A stretch of 64,000 bases of DNA, taken from Acidovorax sp. 210-6. GTDB taxonomy: Bacteria > Pseudomonadota > Gammaproteobacteria > Burkholderiales > Burkholderiaceae_C. Location of the stretch: positions 3,720,001 through 3,784,000 of the forward strand of contig NZ_JAACJE010000001.1 of NCBI RefSeq assembly GCF_010020825.1, given 5' to 3'. Positions 33,916-40,246 of this stretch are shown here, one piece after another (position 1 is the stretch's first letter; the number at the start of each line of letters is the position of its first letter). The notes beneath the pieces were generated by a model. That model saw only the letters and a program-made list of their open reading frames with translations, was not told the origin of the DNA and did no database searches. The translations under genes and the position numbers were made by a program.

Positions 33916-34311
33916 TCACTGTGCGTCGAAGGCCCCCCGAATCCACGAGATATCGGGCTCCAACAACACGGCGTCAAACCGACACGGCGGCTGCGCCCCC
34001 AGTCGCAGCAAAAAATGCTGCGCAGCAAACACAATGCGCCGCTGCTTGGTCGCGCCAATGCTTGCCCCTGCGCCGCCCCAGGCTTGACTGGAGCGGCTGC
34101 GCACTTCAACGAACACCACCGTGCCATCGGGCTCGCGCATCACCAGATCGATCTCGCCCCCACCGCGCCCTGGCGTCCGATAATTGCGTGCCAGCAAACG
34201 CAGGCCTGCAGACTGCAAATGGGCCAGCGCACGGTCTTCCGCCCACTGGCCCTGAGTCCGCGTGTTTGCCGTCGCTACCGTACCCGGTTTGTTCTTGCCA
34301 AGGAAACCCAT
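33916..34311 (-). CDS. yraN: YraN family endonuclease-like protein (UPF0102)
   Basis: The 131-residue protein has a restriction-endonuclease-like fold: GQWAEDRALAHLQSAGLRLL, NYRTPGRGGGEIDLVM with the Glu-Ile-Asp metal site, and TVVFVEVRSRSS with the Glu-Val-Arg strand. The family may process Holliday junctions or repair intermediates but is poorly understood. The ATG at 34311 (MGFLGKNKPG) is preferred. Its first base is also the first base of the TTG start of rsmI on the other strand, so the two start codons overlap head to head. Confidence 0.88.
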   Translation of the reverse strand: MGFLGKNKPGTVATANTRTQGQWAEDRALAHLQSAGLRLLARNYRTPGRGGGEIDLVMREPDGTVVFVEVRSRSSQAWGGAGASIGATKQRRIVFAAQHFLLRLGAQPPCRFDAVLLEPDISWIRGAFDAQ

Positions 34312-35237
34312 TGAGCGCCTCTTTTGCCCCCGTTCTGGACGCTGCACGCCATGCAGCCGGCTCGCAGCATTATCCCCAGGGCGCCCTGTATGTGGTGGCC
34401 ACCCCCATCGGCAACCTGGCAGACATCACGCTGCGCGCTCTGCATGTATTGCAGCTGGCCGACACCTTGGCCTGCGAGGATACGCGCCACAGCCACAGCC
34501 TGCTGCGCGCCTACGGCATCGACAAACCCCCCAGCCAGTGGCTCGCCGTGCACCAGCACAACGAGGCCCAGGCCGCGCAGGAGGTCCTGGCCCGTTTGCA
34601 GGCAGGTCAGCGCGTGGTTTACATGAGCGACGCAGGGACCCCCGGCATCAGCGATCCAGGCGCACGCCTTGCCGCCGCTGTGGCGACAGCGGGTTTGCGT
34701 GTGCTGCCTTTGCCGGGTGCCAGCAGCATCACCACCGCGTTGAGCGTTGCGGGCGCCGTGGCGCAGGGCGGAGGTGACCAGGGTTTTGTGTTTGCTGGGT
34801 TTCTTCCCACCCGCAGTGCAGAACGCAAGGCCGCCGTGGAGATGCTGCGCACCGAACCCCGCTGCATCGTTGTGCTGGAGGCACCGCACCGCATCGCCGA
34901 TCTGGCCCAGGCACTGGCCGTACTGGAGGAGCGCCCGGTCACCCTGGCGCGGGAATTGACCAAGCAGTTCGAACAAATCTCCACCCTCCCCGCCCACCAG
35001 GCTGCGCCTTGGCTGCAGGAAGACCCCCAGCGCTGCCGGGGTGAATTCGTGGTGGTGCTGCATCCGGTGGCCAGCTCCAACGATGCCGAGGCCGGACTGC
35101 GCGTGCTCGATCGCCTGCTTCAGGAGTTGCCGCTGAAGTCGGCGGTACGCCTCGCGGCCGACATCACCGGCGTACCGCGCAACCAGCTGTACGAAGCTGC
35201 ATTGCAGCGAAAGAACGCGCCAGAGCAAGAAGGCTGA
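34311..35237 (+). CDS. rsmI: 16S rRNA (cytidine-1402-2'-O)-methyltransferase
   Basis: The 308-residue SAM-dependent enzyme methylates the 2'-OH of C1402 in the decoding centre of 16S rRNA. Motifs are LYVVATPIGNLADITLRALH, ACEDTRHSHSLLRAYGI, VVYMSDAGTPGISDPGARL with the SAM-binding turn, and LPGASSITTALSVAG. The TTG at 34311 is chosen because AAGGA lies six bases upstream and no ATG precedes the conserved sequence. The C-terminal domain ends NAPEQEG before a bidirectional terminator. The yraN-rsmI divergent arrangement is common. Confidence 0.93.
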   Translation: MSASFAPVLDAARHAAGSQHYPQGALYVVATPIGNLADITLRALHVLQLADTLACEDTRHSHSLLRAYGIDKPPSQWLAVHQHNEAQAAQEVLARLQAGQRVVYMSDAGTPGISDPGARLAAAVATAGLRVLPLPGASSITTALSVAGAVAQGGGDQGFVFAGFLPTRSAERKAAVEMLRTEPRCIVVLEAPHRIADLAQALAVLEERPVTLARELTKQFEQISTLPAHQAAPWLQEDPQRCRGEFVVVLHPVASSNDAEAGLRVLDRLLQELPLKSAVRLAADITGVPRNQLYEAALQRKNAPEQEG

Positions 35238-35251
35238 GACGCCCAAAGCAA

Positions 35252-35287
35252 AACGCCCAACTGAACACAGTTGGGCGTTATTTTCTT
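35252..35287. terminator. Bidirectional rho-independent terminator
   Basis: AACGCCCAACT pairs with AGTTGGGCGTT around a six-base loop. T-rich runs follow on both strands (ATTTTCTT on plus, TTTTGCTTT on minus). It ends rsmI and, before the island inserted, would have ended the tRNA-Phe transcript from the other side. Confidence 0.85.
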
Positions 35288-35334
35288 GGTGGCCTGGGAC
35301 GGAATCGAACCGCCGACACAAGGATTTTCAATCC
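35287..35334 (-). repeat. Attachment-site repeat: displaced tRNA-Phe 3' end
   Basis: These 48 bp are identical to 39412-39459 and cover the tRNA-Phe sequence from anticodon-loop side to CCA. No acceptor or D-arm sequence follows, so this is not a functional tRNA. The next 170 bases to the first island gene hold no recognisable feature. Confidence 0.92.
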
Positions 35335-35504
35335 ACAAACAAAAGCCCGTTGAATCAACGACTTGTCAAATTGTCCCTCTACAAACGGGTCACTTTCGTA
35401 CGCGGCCGTTCCAAGGGTAAATCTTAAACAAGGGCGCGATTGTAGAAGGCCTGAGCCTTGACGGGCCCTGATTCAATAGATAAATTACGGCCCGTCACCT
35501 ATGT

Positions 35505-36086
35505 GTGAGGCATCAGCGCAATGCTGACTGTCGGTCAACTCCGAGAGTTGATCCAGCGCGTTCTCCGGTCAAGCCCGAGCGTGCACCTCGTGACTTCCTT
35601 ATCGAAGTTCTTGATGCATTCTTGGAGCTAACATTGCCCTCTCCACGTCAAAAGCGCCGCCAGCGCGCATTTCAGCAACAACAAGGCCTCTGCTTTTACT
35701 GCCAGCGTCCCATGGTACCGGCGACCGCCGCAGGTGCGATCAACCGCTGCACAGCGGAGCACCTGATCCCAAAAGCTGACCGGGGCACCGACGCCCAGCG
35801 GAATCTTGTCGCTGCATGCTGGTTCTGCAACCATCATCGTCACGAGGGCCGGCGAAATGCCCGAACGCCGGCAGAGTGGGCAACCTACGTCCGTTATCAA
35901 GTGCACTGCGGACGTTGGCCAACTGCCTTCACTGTAGCCGCTTCGATTTCGTCAGAAATCGATGCGGAACTAAGGGCAACTGAAAACCCCTCCGAACTGA
36001 TATCCTGCGCGGATGGTCAAGCCGAAATCCAACACCCCTCCCCTGACGTCCGAGCAAGCCGCGCGCTTTGCGGAGATAGCGCGTGA
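35505..36086 (+). CDS. HNH endonuclease domain protein (island gene 1)
   Basis: Up to 193 residues. The HNH core is GLCFYCQRPMV, then AEHLIPKADRGTDAQRNLVA and ACWFCNHHRHEGRR, that is CxxC, the His-containing strand, Asn and a second CxxC. It is a likely metal-dependent DNA-cutting domain. The start is uncertain: GTG 35505 is the longest choice, but family-like sequence begins only near PERAPRDFLIEVLDA, so a TTG near 35620 is possible. The C-terminal 45 residues overlap the next gene by 74 bases. It may be defence, exclusion or transfer cargo; nothing in the sequence decides. Confidence 0.7.
   Translation: MRHQRNADCRSTPRVDPARSPVKPERAPRDFLIEVLDAFLELTLPSPRQKRRQRAFQQQQGLCFYCQRPMVPATAAGAINRCTAEHLIPKADRGTDAQRNLVAACWFCNHHRHEGRRNARTPAEWATYVRYQVHCGRWPTAFTVAASISSEIDAELRATENPSELISCADGQAEIQHPSPDVRASRALCGDSA
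35521..35631 (+). CDS. Possible 36-residue leader peptide
   Basis: A short frame starting MLTVGQLRELIQRVL overlaps the start of the HNH gene in another frame. The beginning looks protein-like, resembling small phage-type proteins with an LTVGQLRE start, but it stops after 36 residues. It may be a broken gene, a leader peptide or chance. Confidence 0.2.
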   Translation: MLTVGQLRELIQRVLRSSPSVHLVTSLSKFLMHSWS

Positions 36087-36381
36087 AGCGGTGCACAACT
36101 TTTCCGGCACCAGCGACGAGCTGGAGGCTGCGCTCGGCATGTACGTCCTGGGCGTTTACATGGGCTGGAAACCACTGGTCCTCATGCACAGCAAGAAGAC
36201 GATTCGGAAGTACGAACAGATTCTGGGCATCACCGTGCGCGACGAGTTTGCAGAGACGGGGCCCAACTCGGAGCGCTCCAAGGCCTACATGATCTCTCGC
36301 ACCGTTTCGAACTTCTGGAAGGCTGTCTCGGGCGAAGACAAGTCAATCGACAAAAGCGAACGGAAGCTGATTCAGGGGTAA
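36013..36381 (+). CDS. Hypothetical protein (island gene 2)
   Basis: The 122-residue protein begins MVKPKSNTPPLTSEQAARFA and is mostly helical and charged, with one moderately hydrophobic segment near MYVLGVYMGWKPLVLM. I recognise no family. It starts inside the HNH gene and ends shortly before the repeat-palindrome region in front of rep. Its position suggests an operon with the HNH gene and possibly a regulator, immunity or copy-control role; this is speculation from context only. Confidence 0.6.
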   Translation: MVKPKSNTPPLTSEQAARFAEIAREAVHNFSGTSDELEAALGMYVLGVYMGWKPLVLMHSKKTIRKYEQILGITVRDEFAETGPNSERSKAYMISRTVSNFWKAVSGEDKSIDKSERKLIQG

Positions 36382-36386
36382 TCCAA

Positions 36387-36460
36387 GTCTCCTTTATGCA
36401 ACAGGGGAATTGAATTCTCCTTGACGGTATTTCATGTCTCCTTCAAAGTAAGGAGACATG
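36387..36460. promoter_or_regulatory. TCTCCTT repeats and palindrome at the rep start
   Basis: The motif TCTCCTT occurs at 36388-36394, 36416-36422 and 36437-36443, and inverted as AAGGAGA at 36450-36456. The last two form a perfect palindrome, CATGTCTCCTT-6 nt-AAGGAGACATG (36433-36460), which contains both the ribosome site AAGGAG and the ATG of rep. It could be a Rep binding or nicking origin, an operator, or a hairpin blocking rep translation. Confidence 0.6.
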
Positions 36461-37339
36461 AATGCACCCTTTCTATCCCAACACTTGAAACAGCCGCCGG
36501 CTACGGCGGTTGAGACGCTGGCGCGGACGCAGCGGAGCGGGGCCGCGCCAGCGGCGCAGCCGCTGAGCGCTGGGCTTGTCTCAATTAAAACAAGTGACAC
36601 GCTACTCCCTGAAGAAGTAGAGATAGACCAGAAGAAGGCACGACTCACCCGCCTTCGGCGCTCTGTCCTCACTGCTGCCCATCTGTTCCAACAGCCGTGG
36701 TCCGGATTCAGGACTCGCACGGCCATGCTCACGCTCACCTACCGCGACGTAGGAGCGTTTGAGCCTTGTCATATCTCCCTGCTGATCAAGCACATCCGCC
36801 AGTGGCTGCAGCGCCGCGGCTATCGAATGTTGTACGTGTGGGTGGCAGAGCTGCAACAGCGTGGCGCCCTGCACTACCACGTGCTCATCTGGCTCCCCAA
36901 GGGCCTGACTCTCCCCAAACCCGACAAACAAGGATGGTGGCCGCATGGAAGCACACGAATCGAATGGGCCAAGCGCCCTATCGGATACCTCTGCAAATAC
37001 GTCAGCAAACTGGATATCGCGGGCGGACTTCCGAAGGGTGCTCGACTTCACGGAGCGGGCGGATTCGTCCAGGCCGCTCAGCAAATTCGACAATGGTTCA
37101 ACCTGCCCACATGGCTCAAGCATCTCGCCGGAGTCGGCAGCCGCTTTGTGCGAGTCAAAGGTGTTGGCTTGGTGGACCGGGATTCGGGGGTTTGCGTGCA
37201 ATCGCCCTGGCGGGTGTCCGTCAGCGGCAAAAGAGTCACTGCTCAAAAGGTTTTCGAATACATCGGGGGAATGACAAACGTCGCAGGTCCTTACTCGTTC
37301 CTTGGTCGCCCGACCCTTTTCGCACCTGTGGCGCCATGA
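36458..37339 (+). CDS. HUH rolling-circle replication initiation protein
   Basis: The 293-residue protein carries the two signatures of HUH Rep nucleases: the metal site ALHYHVLIWLP (His-x-His) near residue 138 and the tyrosine motif GYLCKYVSKLD near residue 178. MLTLTYRDV upstream fits motif I. It should nick one strand at an origin and stay bound through tyrosine, as Rep proteins of small plasmids and filamentous phages do. No helicase or primase domain is present. The start lies within the palindrome described separately. It overlaps the DUF4224 gene by four bases, so rep, DUF4224 and integrase form one operon. Confidence 0.82.
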   Translation: MNAPFLSQHLKQPPATAVETLARTQRSGAAPAAQPLSAGLVSIKTSDTLLPEEVEIDQKKARLTRLRRSVLTAAHLFQQPWSGFRTRTAMLTLTYRDVGAFEPCHISLLIKHIRQWLQRRGYRMLYVWVAELQQRGALHYHVLIWLPKGLTLPKPDKQGWWPHGSTRIEWAKRPIGYLCKYVSKLDIAGGLPKGARLHGAGGFVQAAQQIRQWFNLPTWLKHLAGVGSRFVRVKGVGLVDRDSGVCVQSPWRVSVSGKRVTAQKVFEYIGGMTNVAGPYSFLGRPTLFAPVAP

Positions 37340-37563
37340 ACACCGATCCCCTATTCCTCACTCCCGAAGAGGTGAGCACGCTCACAGGCTTTCGGCTTCC
37401 ATCGCGCCAAGTGCAATGGCTGCGCACCAAAGGCTGGCGCTTTGAGATCAACGGCAATAGGCAAGCCATCGTGGCCCGCAAATACGCAGAAAAGATGCTG
37501 GGTTGTGGAGCGCCAGAGGAACAGAGCTACCAGCCCAATTTCCGGGCTTTGCAGGGGGCGTGA
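37336..37563 (+). CDS. DUF4224 domain protein
   Basis: This 75-residue protein contains FLTPEEVSTLTGFRLPSRQV followed by QWLRTKGWRFEINGNRQAIV, the pattern of DUF4224. These small proteins typically sit immediately before phage-type integrases and may act as excision or regulatory factors. It overlaps rep by four bases at its start and the integrase by one base at its end (TGATG), so its expression is tied to both. Confidence 0.8.
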   Translation: MNTDPLFLTPEEVSTLTGFRLPSRQVQWLRTKGWRFEINGNRQAIVARKYAEKMLGCGAPEEQSYQPNFRALQGA

Positions 37564-38540
37564 TGGGTCGGCGTAGGCAGTCCAATTTCGATGATCCCCC
37601 GCGCTTTCACCGCAAGGGCAACGTCTGGTATCACGTAAGCGGCACCCTGCCCCGCGTCTGGACCAAGCTCTCCAACGACCGCGCCGAAGCCCTGCGCCTC
37701 TGGGCCCAACGTGAGGGAGTGCGCGAGGATGAATCCACCCGGCTTTTCTCGGTGGTGGCCAGGCGGTACGTGCGCGAGGTGTTCCCTATCAAGAGCGTTC
37801 AGACCCGGCGCGACAACGACAAGGAACTCGCCAACCTGCTGCGCGTGTTCGGTCACATGCCCATCGAGGCCATCGCCCCTATGCACATCCGCCAGTACAT
37901 GGACCTGCGGGGCCAGGTGGCAAAGGTGCGCGCCAACCGCGAGAAGGCCCTGTTCTCGCACATCTTCAACAAGGCCAGGGAATGGGGCTTCACCACCGCT
38001 CAGAACCCCTGCCAGGGCGTGAAGGGCTTCAAAGAAATGGGCCGCTCGCGCTATGTCACCGACGAGGAATTCGACCGCGTGCGTGCCAACGCACATTGCA
38101 CGGTGGTCGACGCCATGGATATTGCCTTGCTCACCGGCCAGCGGCCCGCCGATGTGCTCAAGATCAAGCGCACTGACATTCGGGATGGCGCCTTGTGGAT
38201 CGTGCAGAACAAGACCGGGGCACGCCTGGGCATCGAGATAACCGGCGAGCTGGCCGTGGTCATCGACAGGATCAACCAACGGCCCAGGCAGGCAATCAGC
38301 ACATTTCTGATTCAGGACCAGAACGGCCAGCCGCTCAGCCAGGGGGCGCTGCGCTCACGCTTTGACAAGGCGCGCACGCTGGCAAAGGTGGATTTTCAGT
38401 TCAGGGATATTCGGGCGAAGGCGGCCACTGACACAGGGGATCTAGGGCACTCACAGAAGCTACTGGGGCACAAGAATCGAGAGATGACCGAACACTACGT
38501 CAAATCTCGACAAGGTGAGCGAGTTAAACCATCTCGGTAA
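37563..38540 (+). CDS. Tyrosine-family site-specific integrase
   Basis: The 325-residue recombinase has an N-terminal SAM-like DNA-binding domain (about residues 60-150) and a catalytic domain. Catalytic residues visible are Arg in LLTGQRPADVLKIKR near 193, Lys in QNKTGARLG near 216, the second Arg in FRDIRAKAATD near 283 and the C-terminal LLGHKNREMTEHYVKSR with His and the nucleophilic Tyr near 311. The first motif of the His-x-x-Arg pair has Asp in place of His, as in some phage integrases. It presumably catalysed insertion into the neighbouring tRNA-Phe. Its end overlaps the convergent HNH gene by 17 bases. Confidence 0.93.
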   Translation: MGRRRQSNFDDPPRFHRKGNVWYHVSGTLPRVWTKLSNDRAEALRLWAQREGVREDESTRLFSVVARRYVREVFPIKSVQTRRDNDKELANLLRVFGHMPIEAIAPMHIRQYMDLRGQVAKVRANREKALFSHIFNKAREWGFTTAQNPCQGVKGFKEMGRSRYVTDEEFDRVRANAHCTVVDAMDIALLTGQRPADVLKIKRTDIRDGALWIVQNKTGARLGIEITGELAVVIDRINQRPRQAISTFLIQDQNGQPLSQGALRSRFDKARTLAKVDFQFRDIRAKAATDTGDLGHSQKLLGHKNREMTEHYVKSRQGERVKPSR

Positions 38541-39321
38541 ATGCTGTGCCACCGGCACGCTCTGCTTTGCGTCGCTGGAATTCGGCCTCGTCGAGAAACA
38601 CCGCGACAAGCATTGCCATTGAGCCGCGAAACTGGATCCAATAGCCGGAAGCCTCGCCATCACCAACCACGCCGAAACGGTAGCGGAACTGGTCTGCCAG
38701 CGGAGTCACGTCCCTTCGCAGAACAGGAACGCCTCCAAGAAGCGCGAAAAACTTCTCCGGCATATTGGAGTTGAGGAGATCGGCGTTGGTAAAGGTATGC
38801 GTAACTACTTTCCCGGTAGACGGAAGTATTTTTCCAGCATGAAGGTAGTGCAGTGCTTTCCCCAGCTTCTCTGCATACCTCTGAGTCACGTCTATGACGG
38901 TAGCGGGCACGGTCACCATGTAGACCTCCCCTATACCTGGGAGAGTTGTTCCCCTGACACCTCTATCTCGCAAAAAACGCCGCGTTTCGATACGAGACAC
39001 CTCACGCAAGCTTTGGTACACCTGCGGCAGTCGAAAGCGTAGACCGCTAAGCACGCGCTCAAGGTCAGCTTCGCCTTCTGCTGTTAAATCCGCCATGACC
39101 CCCAGCCTGACGAGTGCGGCCATCACAAGCTCATCGTCGCTTGAACCTGCGTTGCATGCCCTGCAAGCGGGGAAAACATAGCCCTCTGGCCATCGTCGAT
39201 TCAGGAAAAGGGATCGGGCAGGAAGGTGATCTTCTGTCTCTGCAGGTGTTTGCCCGCCACAAAAACAGCATATTGGGTTTCGAGTCAGAAACTCTCTCTT
39301 TCGCTGACTGTGACGACCCAT
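38524..39321 (-). CDS. HNH endonuclease-like protein (island gene 6)
   Basis: The 265-residue protein starts MGRHSQRKREFLTRNPICCF at 39321 with AGGA seven bases upstream. The nuclease core is CCFCGGQTPAETEDHLPAR, then FPACRACNAGSSDDELV (two CxxC pairs, His and Asn). About 190 residues of unrecognised sequence follow, including a region ending TAFTEMV. It is unlike the other island HNH protein apart from the core. It lies opposite and convergent to the integrase, at the end next to tRNA-Phe, a typical place for cargo. A defence role is possible, but no partner gene is visible. Confidence 0.75.
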   Translation of the reverse strand: MGRHSQRKREFLTRNPICCFCGGQTPAETEDHLPARSLFLNRRWPEGYVFPACRACNAGSSDDELVMAALVRLGVMADLTAEGEADLERVLSGLRFRLPQVYQSLREVSRIETRRFLRDRGVRGTTLPGIGEVYMVTVPATVIDVTQRYAEKLGKALHYLHAGKILPSTGKVVTHTFTNADLLNSNMPEKFFALLGGVPVLRRDVTPLADQFRYRFGVVGDGEASGYWIQFRGSMAMLVAVFLDEAEFQRRKAERAGGTAFTEMV

Positions 39322-39365
39322 CGCAATCCTATCTCTGCCGAAATTGTAGAAATTCAGACTTGAAT

Positions 39366-39402
39366 GTAGAAACGCCCCAGAACCCTTTCGGGCGCTGGGG
39401 CG
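39366..39402 (-). terminator. Terminator after tRNA-Phe, inside the island
   Basis: CGCCCCAG pairs with CTGGGGCG, and on the minus strand a TTTCT run follows. It lies between the tRNA and the HNH gene, so the island supplies a new terminator for its host tRNA and insulates its own cargo. Confidence 0.65.
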
Positions 39403-39411
39403 CATAAACAC

Positions 39412-39487
39412 TGGTGGCCTGGGACGGAATCGAACCGCCGACACAAGGATTTTCAATCCTCTGCTCTACCGACTGAGCTACCGGGCC
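39412..39487 (-). tRNA. tRNA-Phe (GAA)
   Basis: The 76-nt gene on the minus strand reads GGCCCGGTAGCTCAGTCGG in the D arm, GGATTGAAAATCC in the anticodon arm (anticodon GAA) and GGTTCGATTCC in the T arm, with CCA encoded. It is the intact copy; its 3' 48 bases are the integration target of the island. Confidence 0.97.
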
Positions 39488-39497
39488 AGAGACATAA

Positions 39498-39527
39498 ATT
39501 ATAACCTGAAAAAAGCACCTGTCGCAA
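39498..39527 (-). promoter_or_regulatory. tRNA-Phe promoter
   Basis: On the minus strand, TTGCGA and TATAAT are 18 bases apart, ten bases upstream of the tRNA 5' end. This is a good sigma-70 match. Confidence 0.65.
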
Positions 39528-39539
39528 AAGCTGCGCAAA

Positions 39540-40211
39540 TCACGCGCGTTTGCCGCGCCCCAGGTCCACGCCCAGCTGACGCAACTTGCGGTAGAGGTGG
39601 GTACGTTCGAGGCCGGTCTTCTCAGCGACGCGCGTCATCGAGCCGCCTTCACGCGCCAGATGGAATTCAAAGTAGGCCTTCTCGAAGCCATCACGGGCCT
39701 CGCGCAAAGGGCGGTCCAGATCAAAACCCTGGTGCGCCAAGGGACCGGGGTCTGCCTCCATGGTGACGGGCATGCTGCCCACACCTTGCTGCGTCATGTC
39801 TGACGATGACGACGTTGCGGCCGCCGACAGCGCCGCAGGGCGTGCAGCATTGCGCGCCAGTCCCTGCTCCACTGCCTTGAGCAGCTTTTGCATGGTGATG
39901 GGCTTCTCCAGAAACGCAAACGCACCGATGCGCGTGGCATCCACCGCCGTGTCGATGGTGGCGTGGCCGCTCATCATGATGACGGGCATGGTCAGGAGGC
40001 CGCTTCCGGCCCACTCCTTGAGCAACGTGACACCGTCGGTGTCCGGCATCCAGATGTCCAGCAGCACCAGATCGTACACATTGGCAACGCGCGCGCTGCG
40101 GGCCTGGGTCGCGTTTTCTGCGAGGTCCACGCTGTGCCCCTCGTCGTTCAGGATCTCCGACAGAAGGTCTCGAATGCCGAGCTCATCGTCGACCACAAGA
40201 ATGTTTGCCAT
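39540..40211 (-). CDS. NtrX-like response regulator without the AAA+ domain
   Basis: The 223-residue protein has a receiver domain at residues 1-120 (ILVVDDELGIRDLLSEIL, phospho-acceptor Asp in LVLLDIWMPDTDG near residue 53, Lys in FLEKPITMQKLLKA). After a low-complexity linker comes a Fis-type helix-turn-helix (MTRVAEKTGLERTHLYRKLR) at the C-terminus. Full NtrX proteins are about 450 residues with a sigma-54 AAA+ domain between these parts, which is missing here. It sits 35 bases after the sensor kinase gene ntrY, its certain partner. The tRNA-Phe gene follows. Confidence 0.9.
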   Translation of the reverse strand: MANILVVDDELGIRDLLSEILNDEGHSVDLAENATQARSARVANVYDLVLLDIWMPDTDGVTLLKEWAGSGLLTMPVIMMSGHATIDTAVDATRIGAFAFLEKPITMQKLLKAVEQGLARNAARPAALSAAATSSSSDMTQQGVGSMPVTMEADPGPLAHQGFDLDRPLREARDGFEKAYFEFHLAREGGSMTRVAEKTGLERTHLYRKLRQLGVDLGRGKRA

Positions 40212-40246
40212 GAATGATTGCCTTGCGTCTGCAGTGCTGGGTGTTG

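Larger units (their letters stand above)
35287..39459. mobile_element. Integrative element in tRNA-Phe (about 4.1 kb)
   Basis: A 48-bp stretch, starting TGGTGGCCTGGGACGGAATC, occurs at 35287-35334 and again at 39412-39459. The right copy is the 3' part of an intact tRNA-Phe from the anticodon loop outward; the left copy is the displaced tRNA tail. Between them lie an HNH nuclease, an unknown gene, repeat-palindrome DNA, an HUH replication protein, a DUF4224 protein, a tyrosine integrase and a second HNH nuclease. Base composition is visibly lower in GC than the flanks. There are no phage structural or conjugation genes, so it is a small integrative and probably replicative element, possibly a satellite. 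Confidence 0.9.

Noticed and set aside
35287-35334. Second tRNA-Phe gene
   Set aside because: Only the 3' 48 bases are present; the acceptor 5' strand and D arm are missing. It is an attachment-site remnant.
36433-36460. CRISPR-like repeat
   Set aside because: It is a single palindrome with short irregular relatives, with no regular spacers and no cas genes.
38524-39456. Longer start for the second HNH gene within the attachment repeat
   Set aside because: The extra N-terminal residues are encoded by tRNA and terminator sequence. The ATG at 39321 has a good ribosome site.
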